From contig JAEILZ010000004.1 in the NCBI GenBank assembly GCA_018873225.1, forward strand, positions 4,402,001 through 4,466,000: a stretch of DNA of 64,000 nt, in the 5' to 3' direction. Below the pieces are notes generated by a model. That model was not told the DNA's origin. It ran no database searches and saw only the letters and a program-made list of their open reading frames with translations. Made by a program: the position numbers and the translations under genes. Source of the stretch: [Phialemoniopsis] sp. UDSM-2020 (lineage: Eukaryota; Ascomycota; Sordariomycetes; Thyridiales; Thyridiaceae). Positions 60,330-64,000 of the stretch are shown here, one piece after another (within the stretch, counting starts at the first letter, position 1; each line of letters opens with the position of its first letter).

Positions 60330-61851
60330 TCATTCTTTCTCCTTCTTACCTCCCTCTCCCTTGCCTTCTACCTCCTCTTTCTCCTCCGCCTCCTCCTTTT
60401 CCTTCTCCTTCTCGGTCTTGGCCTTCTCTTCCTCCTCGGCTTCTTCCTCGTCGTCCTCGTGTCGGCCCTGCTTCTTCTTCTCCTTGTCGAGCACCTCCTT
60501 CACCTCCTCGCCCCCGAGGTCCTTGGTCTCATCCCAGTCTACATCGTACTCGCTGGCCACCGTCTTGACCTCCTTGCGCAGCGCGTTGGCCTCCTGCACC
60601 AGGTTCTCCCACTTGTGCAGGTCGAACCCCCGGCTCTCGTACAGCGCATTCTGGCGCCTGGACACGGTGATGTTCATCGCGGCCTTGTAGCTCAGGTCGC
60701 GGCTGATGTAGAGGAACCACAGGTAGCCGCCCATGATGGTCGTCAGACCCGCGAGGTAGGTGATGGGCTCGACGAGATCCCACCCAAACTGGGTATGGAA
60801 GGTCACATAGTAGACAATGCCCCACCAGGCCGACAGCAGGGCGAACCCGCCCTTGGCGAGCGTGTGCGCGCTCTTGTGGGCGAGCAGGTCGCACTCGGTC
60901 TTGATGTGGGCCAGATCCTCGATCTCCTTGCTCATCCTCCGCAGGCGCAGGCGCATGTAGTACGTCCGGTCGCTGAAGCTCGGTACGCCGACGCGCATCT
61001 CGATGTTGTAGCCCTCGACCTCGATGGCGAACTCGCGGCCGCGCGCGGCGTCCCGGATGAAGTCGCCCATCTCGGTGCTGCTGCTCCAGCGCACCCAGTT
61101 CTTCTCCGAGTCCTTGCGGTCCTCCTCCGCCTCGTGGCCGAGACCCGAGTACGAAGCGACGTGGGGGCTTGTAGGCCCTTCGTCCTTCTTGGCCTTCTCG
61201 CTGGTCTTGTCCTCGGCGCGGAAGTATATGTTGGGGATCTTTTCCCGGCCGTCCTCGAGGACGGGAGGGAGCTCTGCCTGGATCAGACGCTCGACGTAGG
61301 ACAGCGGCTGCTGAGGATGGATGAGGAGGGCAAGTGGTTGGATGTCATCGTTGGCAGATATGGACCGCCCGTAGTCTTTGCTGTTATTGTCCTTGTCCTT
61401 TTCAATTGACATGGGCAGAGGGAGGACGAGTTTGAGCAGGCGAGTGGGTGTAGTCAGGAGCTTCCCTGGATATCCGGTCAGCAAACATGCCGAGTATGAT
61501 GAGTAGAAAAGTTGCAACCATACCTTTGGCCATAGGGTCCGCGGATGGTTGGTCGACGGGAGGCTTGTCGGCGTTCTCGCGAAGCCATGGCCGCTTGACC
61601 TGGTGTTGCCGAAGCTTCACGTCTTTCTCATGGTCGTCCAGACCCTTCTGGTTGAGCTCCTTGGCTTTGCGGTCGTGTTCATCCTCCTTTCGTCTCGCTG
61701 TACCAGCGAAAGGACGCGTCTGGATGGCAACGGCAGCTAGGCTTGGCCGCCAAGGAGTGAAACCCGGGCGTGTTATCGGAGCTCGAGCTGGAGCCGTCCG
61801 GACAGACAGTCTGCACAGCTGTGTAGACAGCCGCCTGGAAACATGGTTCAT
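60330..61851 (-). CDS. MCU: Mitochondrial calcium uniporter pore subunit MCU
   Basis: Exons 61851-61524 and 61465-60330 (58 nt intron) give 487 residues. The N-terminus ([23 protein letters not shown]...) is rich in Arg/Ser and lacks acids, as expected for a mitochondrial targeting sequence. The matrix domain runs from about 110 to 290, followed by a coiled-coil helix, then two transmembrane segments (about 315-335 and 343-363) joined by the selectivity-filter motif [10 protein letters not shown], with Asp339 and Glu342. A second coiled coil follows, and the protein ends in a very long acidic/Lys-Glu tail (about 435-487). MCU tetramers carry calcium across the inner membrane. Fungal MCUs generally work without EMRE, and none is seen nearby. 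The gene is divergent from the DUF3500 gene, with 804 bp between start codons. Confidence 0.95.
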
Positions 61852-62655
61852 CGCGCGACGATGCTGAAAACCCTCCTCTGGAATTGCTGAGTGATGAGAG
61901 ATTATTATTTCCCTAAGCTGGTGATAGAAAGCACAAGTTGATCTCCAAAGTCCGTGACGGTCGCGATTTTGGGGAATTTCTTGGCAGCTGCTGCGAGGCC
62001 ACTGACGTCACCTAGCATGTCCCCCTGACAGCATCGCGATAGCACGGGCCACAGCGCCAGGAGCACGTTGCTTTGGGTGCTGAGACAGCCAGCTAGCGCC
62101 ATTTGACAGGCCATCAAAATCTCCAGCTGCCATGGTTGGGTCCATTGGCAGATCTGAGTGTCCGAGTACTTTGCGTGTATGGTGTTTTCAATGGTCTGCC
62201 GAAGTACCTCCACATATATACCAGGTTGAGACCAGAATCATAGGCGGTGAGCTCGTGTTTGTGCTAGTTTTGTCCAATTCAGATGCAGGGTCGCGCGAGG
62301 TCGCGCGCGCGTCAGTCACAAACAACGAGGTGCGCTCACTGCCTGTTGCAAATGAGACTGAGGTTCCTGAGCACTACGGCACTGCGGCGTGGCAGATAGC
62401 CAGAGAGGGGAAACATACGACCGAAACGCGGGGCCGGCGCTGGCAGTCGGCAGATGTAGGACCCGCCTCCAGGGCAGCTCCAGCTTCGGAGCTCAAGTGA
62501 TGCTCCGAGGGATCAAATTGATCAGTTCTTGTCTTTTTATCACATCTTGCAAGCACTGAGGGACCTGGTCTGACTCTAGGATATCGCTGTACACGTCCCT
62601 CGTATCCCTCTTTCAATTACATCACGGAAACCCCACCGCACCCTCCGTAGCCACC
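61852..62655. promoter_or_regulatory. Divergent promoter, MCU / DUF3500 gene
   Basis: 804 bp between two start codons on opposite strands. It includes a minus-strand open stretch (62213-61905, 102 codons) that begins at GTG and has no upstream in-frame ATG. That stretch could be chance or an unplaced exon. Confidence 0.45.
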
Positions 62656-63988
62656 ATGCCGAGCGATGCGCCTCACGGCGGCGAGTACCGCCAATTCCTC
62701 CCCGACCTGGGAATTCCCCGGTTCACCACCATGAAGACGCAGGATGCCCATGTGTATGCTGACGCCTTCAAGACGGGCGGCAATCCACCATGGCTACATG
62801 CGCTCTACATGTTTTGGCTGCAGCTGGTCAAGGAACCATTCAAAGGCGTCACCAATGATGGTACGGGCAGCCTGTACTCTGCCATGCGCTGAACATGACG
62901 ACTGACGTCCGGCTTTAGGAACTGTGCGCCCTGGTCTGTTCGAACTCCAGGACGAGGGAGTCCCTGTGCAGGACATAGTCAATGCCGTGGCAGCGCTGAA
63001 CCTCGATCTGAACCAGGAGCAGCTCTTGCGCCTGACTTACCACATCGACTCGCCCGAGTGGAGGACCTGGTCGAATCCAGAGTTCCTCCTCAGTGACAAG
63101 GGCATACGGCTCGACGAGCTCAACCCTAGCACACGCGACAAGGTGATGAAGGTAATCGAGCTCACTCTGTCCCCGGAGGGCTACGCAAAAGCCGTCGGCG
63201 CCATGCGCATCAATGGCTTCCTCGGCGAGCTCGTCGAGTCTCCGGCCGTCATGAATGAGTTCTCCTACAACTTTGTCATCTTTGGTAAACCGTCGGCCAC
63301 TGAGCCATGGGGCTTCTCATTCTACGGCCACCACTTATGCCTGAATATCTTCTTTTACAAGTCTCAGATCATCGTCTCCCCGTGGTTCACCGGTGCCGAG
63401 CCCAACCTCATCGACGATGGGCCGTACAAGGGCACTCGCATCCTTGAGGAGGAGGAGAGACTCGGCCTTCAGCTCATGCAGAGCCTGCCGGCCGAGCAGC
63501 AGTCTCGCGCCCAGATCTACAAGCTCATGAAGGACCCAGCCATGCCGCACGGCCGTTGGAATCACGACGACCAGCGCCACATGTGCGGCGCCTACCGCGA
63601 CAACCGCATCGTCCCGTACGAGGGCATTTTGGTCTCCGAGATGACGGCCGAACAGCAAAACGTCGTCCTCGGCATACTGAACCAATACCTTTTGTACCTC
63701 CCGCAAAGATCAAGGGACATGCGACTCGCACATATCCAGAAGTATTTCCACGAGACCTACTTTTGCTGGATCGGTGGGTTCGGCGACGCGGACCCCTTCT
63801 ACTACCGCCTGCAGAGCCCCGTCATTCTCGTAGAGTTTGACCACCACTCTGGCGTGTTCCTGACCAATAGCGAGCCCGCCAAGTTCCACATCCATACCCT
63901 GCTGAGGACGCCCAACGGCGGCGATTACGGCATGGCCGTTCGGCCGCTGATACCTGGGGTGAAGCAGGAGTTTGTCTGGGAGGGCTGA
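62656..63988 (+). CDS. DUF3500 family protein
   Basis: Exons 62656-62860 and 62919-63988 (58 nt intron) give 424 residues. The ATG context ccaccATGcc is strong. The sequence fits the DUF3500 family: LELTLSPEGYAKAVGAMRINGFLGEL in the first half, then WGFSFYGHHLCLNIFFY, where paired His may bind a metal or substrate, and FYYRLQSPVILVEFDHHSGVF with HIHTLLRTPNGGDYG near the end. No signal peptide or membrane segment is visible, so it is probably soluble. The family occurs in bacteria and fungi and has no established reaction that I can state. The stop codon is 12 bases from the window's right edge. Confidence 0.9.
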
Positions 63989-64000
63989 CAGCCGTATATT

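Noticed and set aside
60459..61409. 316-codon frame antisense to MCU
   Set aside because: A mirror of the GC-rich third positions of MCU; Leu/Val/Ala/Asp/Gly-rich with no domain. The same applies to antisense frames over VPS60 (5126-5764), YVH1 (50181-50837), the SidL-like gene (57476-58192) and the nuclear-protein gene (23244-24215).

Overview
The window is nuclear DNA from a filamentous ascomycete (Pezizomycotina, most likely a Sordariomycete). The support is short spliceosomal introns of 52-131 nt with GTRNGT donors, CTRAC-type branch sites and YAG acceptors, GC-biased third codon positions, and gene families typical of this group: an FWD-1 type F-box/WD40 protein, a long CDC24 with a C-terminal PB1 domain, a fungal MCU, and a SidL-type siderophore acyltransferase. 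I find 14 protein-coding genes; 11 are spliced, and every proposed junction keeps the reading frame. No tRNA, rRNA, CRISPR array or recognisable intact transposon was found.

Layout. 1-9.6 kb is gene-dense: RTT106 (minus, its 3' end beyond the left edge), a DUF1304 membrane protein, an AYR1-like short-chain dehydrogenase, VPS60 (all plus), then an FWD-1/beta-TrCP-like F-box protein (minus). A 5.3 kb non-coding stretch follows. 14.9-24.2 kb holds CDC24 (plus), mitoribosomal MRP10 (minus) and a 1295-residue, CDK-site-rich nuclear protein (plus), with MRP10 and the nuclear protein sharing a 579 bp divergent promoter. 24.2-45.2 kb is a roughly 21 kb stretch in which I can support no gene. 45.2-51.2 kb holds a C2H2 zinc-finger protein and the YVH1 phosphatase, both plus. 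Another 4.6 kb without a gene precedes a minus-strand group: VFA1, a SidL-like acyltransferase and MCU. A DUF3500 protein (plus) ends 12 bases before the right edge.

These are mostly housekeeping and regulatory genes: chromatin (RTT106), ESCRT (VPS60 and VFA1, both linked to Vps4), polarity (CDC24), SCF ubiquitin ligase (FWD-1), mitochondrion (MRP10, MCU), ribosome maturation (YVH1) and iron chelation (SidL). They do not form an operon-like pathway cluster. I did not find a convincing new multi-gene system. The points most worth a second look are the 21 kb gene-free block upstream of the zinc-finger gene, a phosphomimetic degron-like motif at the N-terminus of the F-box protein, the split WD40 propeller of that protein, the motif combination in the large nuclear protein, a probable hidden 5' intron in front of CDC24, and a double telomere-repeat box upstream of VPS60.
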